A stretch of 8,442 nucleotides of DNA, taken from a bacterium (GTDB taxonomy: Bacteria > Actinomycetota > Acidimicrobiia > UBA5794 > ZC4RG35). The DNA lies in contig JAPPKR010000222.1 in NCBI GenBank assembly GCA_028819835.1, positions 1-8,442 on the forward strand, written 5' to 3'. The notes below the pieces were generated by a model. The model was not told the DNA's origin, did no database searches, and saw only the letters and a program-made list of their open reading frames with translations. Of the stretch, positions 8,283-8,442 are shown in pieces. Both the position numbers and the translations under genes were made by a program. Numbering within the stretch: position 1 is the stretch's first letter; each line of letters begins with the position of its first letter.

Positions 8283-8442
8283 GTCTACCAAGTATGCCAG
8301 GGGGGTGTGACAAAACACTGCTCAATATCACGAAGTTGGTAAAACAAACACTAAATGTGTTAGTGGTCGATTGTCCTCGACTCGTCCGCCCCCCCTTACC
8401 TTGTTTGGTAGGCCCTGTGTGTGATGCTTGGGGCTGATCGCC
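8283..8442 (-). promoter_or_regulatory. Upstream region of the HNH gene, relatively A/T-rich
   Basis: No gene is seen in these bases. The part at about 8310-8365 is clearly richer in A and T than the rest of the window, and likely carries the HNH gene promoter. On the minus strand, CATACT ends 8 bases before the ATG at 8282. It could be a -10 box giving a leaderless or near-leaderless message, which would fit the lack of a ribosome binding site. TTGTCA lies upstream of it but only 11 bases away, too close for a normal -35. The far right edge (8443 on) is cut off. Confidence 0.3.
8349..8365. repeat. Inverted repeat, possible operator
   Basis: CACTAA (8349-8354) and TTAGTG (8360-8365) form a perfect 6-base inverted repeat around ATGTG. 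Interlocked with it is AACAC (8347-8351) with GTGTT (8357-8361). It lies 67-83 bases upstream of the HNH ATG, a suitable place for a repressor site. It is short, has no U-run next to it, and no regulator can be named. Confidence 0.35.

Overview
The window is GC-rich, densely packed bacterial chromosome. Every gene I can support lies on the minus strand, so transcription runs from high to low coordinates. The best guess is a high-GC actinobacterium, possibly from the Acidimicrobiia. The gene order is the hrcA-dnaJ-phoH-ybeY-CNNM arrangement known from Actinobacteria, one gene is a DUF222/HNH protein of the actinobacterial '13E12' type, and a surface protein carries a threonine-rich 'TTTTTVPP' linker of a kind common in Acidimicrobiia. 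This assignment is inferred; there is no rRNA or other direct taxonomic marker here.

Layout in transcription order. A DUF222-HNH endonuclease-like gene (8282-7065) sits first, behind a fairly A/T-rich upstream stretch (8283-8442) that holds a small inverted repeat. A 122-base gap follows, with a 10-base direct repeat and short GC hairpins. The main cluster then begins: hrcA (heat-shock repressor), dnaJ (co-chaperone with an intact four-repeat zinc domain), a HIT-family nucleotide hydrolase, phoH (ATPase), a large 7TM-HD protein of the PgpH/YqfF family, ybeY (rRNA maturation endonuclease), and the first 26 codons of a gene that is probably a CNNM/CorC-type membrane protein. Gaps inside the cluster run from a 17-base overlap to about 65 bases, and I see no convincing terminator, so hrcA through the last gene may be one operon or a series of read-through units.

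Biologically the cluster joins protein quality control (HrcA, DnaJ) to ribosome/RNA quality control (YbeY, PhoH) and probable cyclic-di-AMP breakdown (PgpH family). The phoH-pgpH-ybeY order matches that of Bacillus (phoH-yqfF-yqfG). In Mycobacterium tuberculosis phoH is followed directly by ybeY, and rsmE follows dnaJ; here rsmE is absent.

The most unusual item is the PgpH-like protein. Its extracellular part carries an extra insertion of about 170-200 residues: a Thr/Pro/Val-rich stalk with a 27-base tandem duplication, followed by a predicted beta-sandwich module resembling SdrD-B/Cna-B domains. I found no CRISPR array, tRNA, rRNA, insertion sequence or clearly new defence system.
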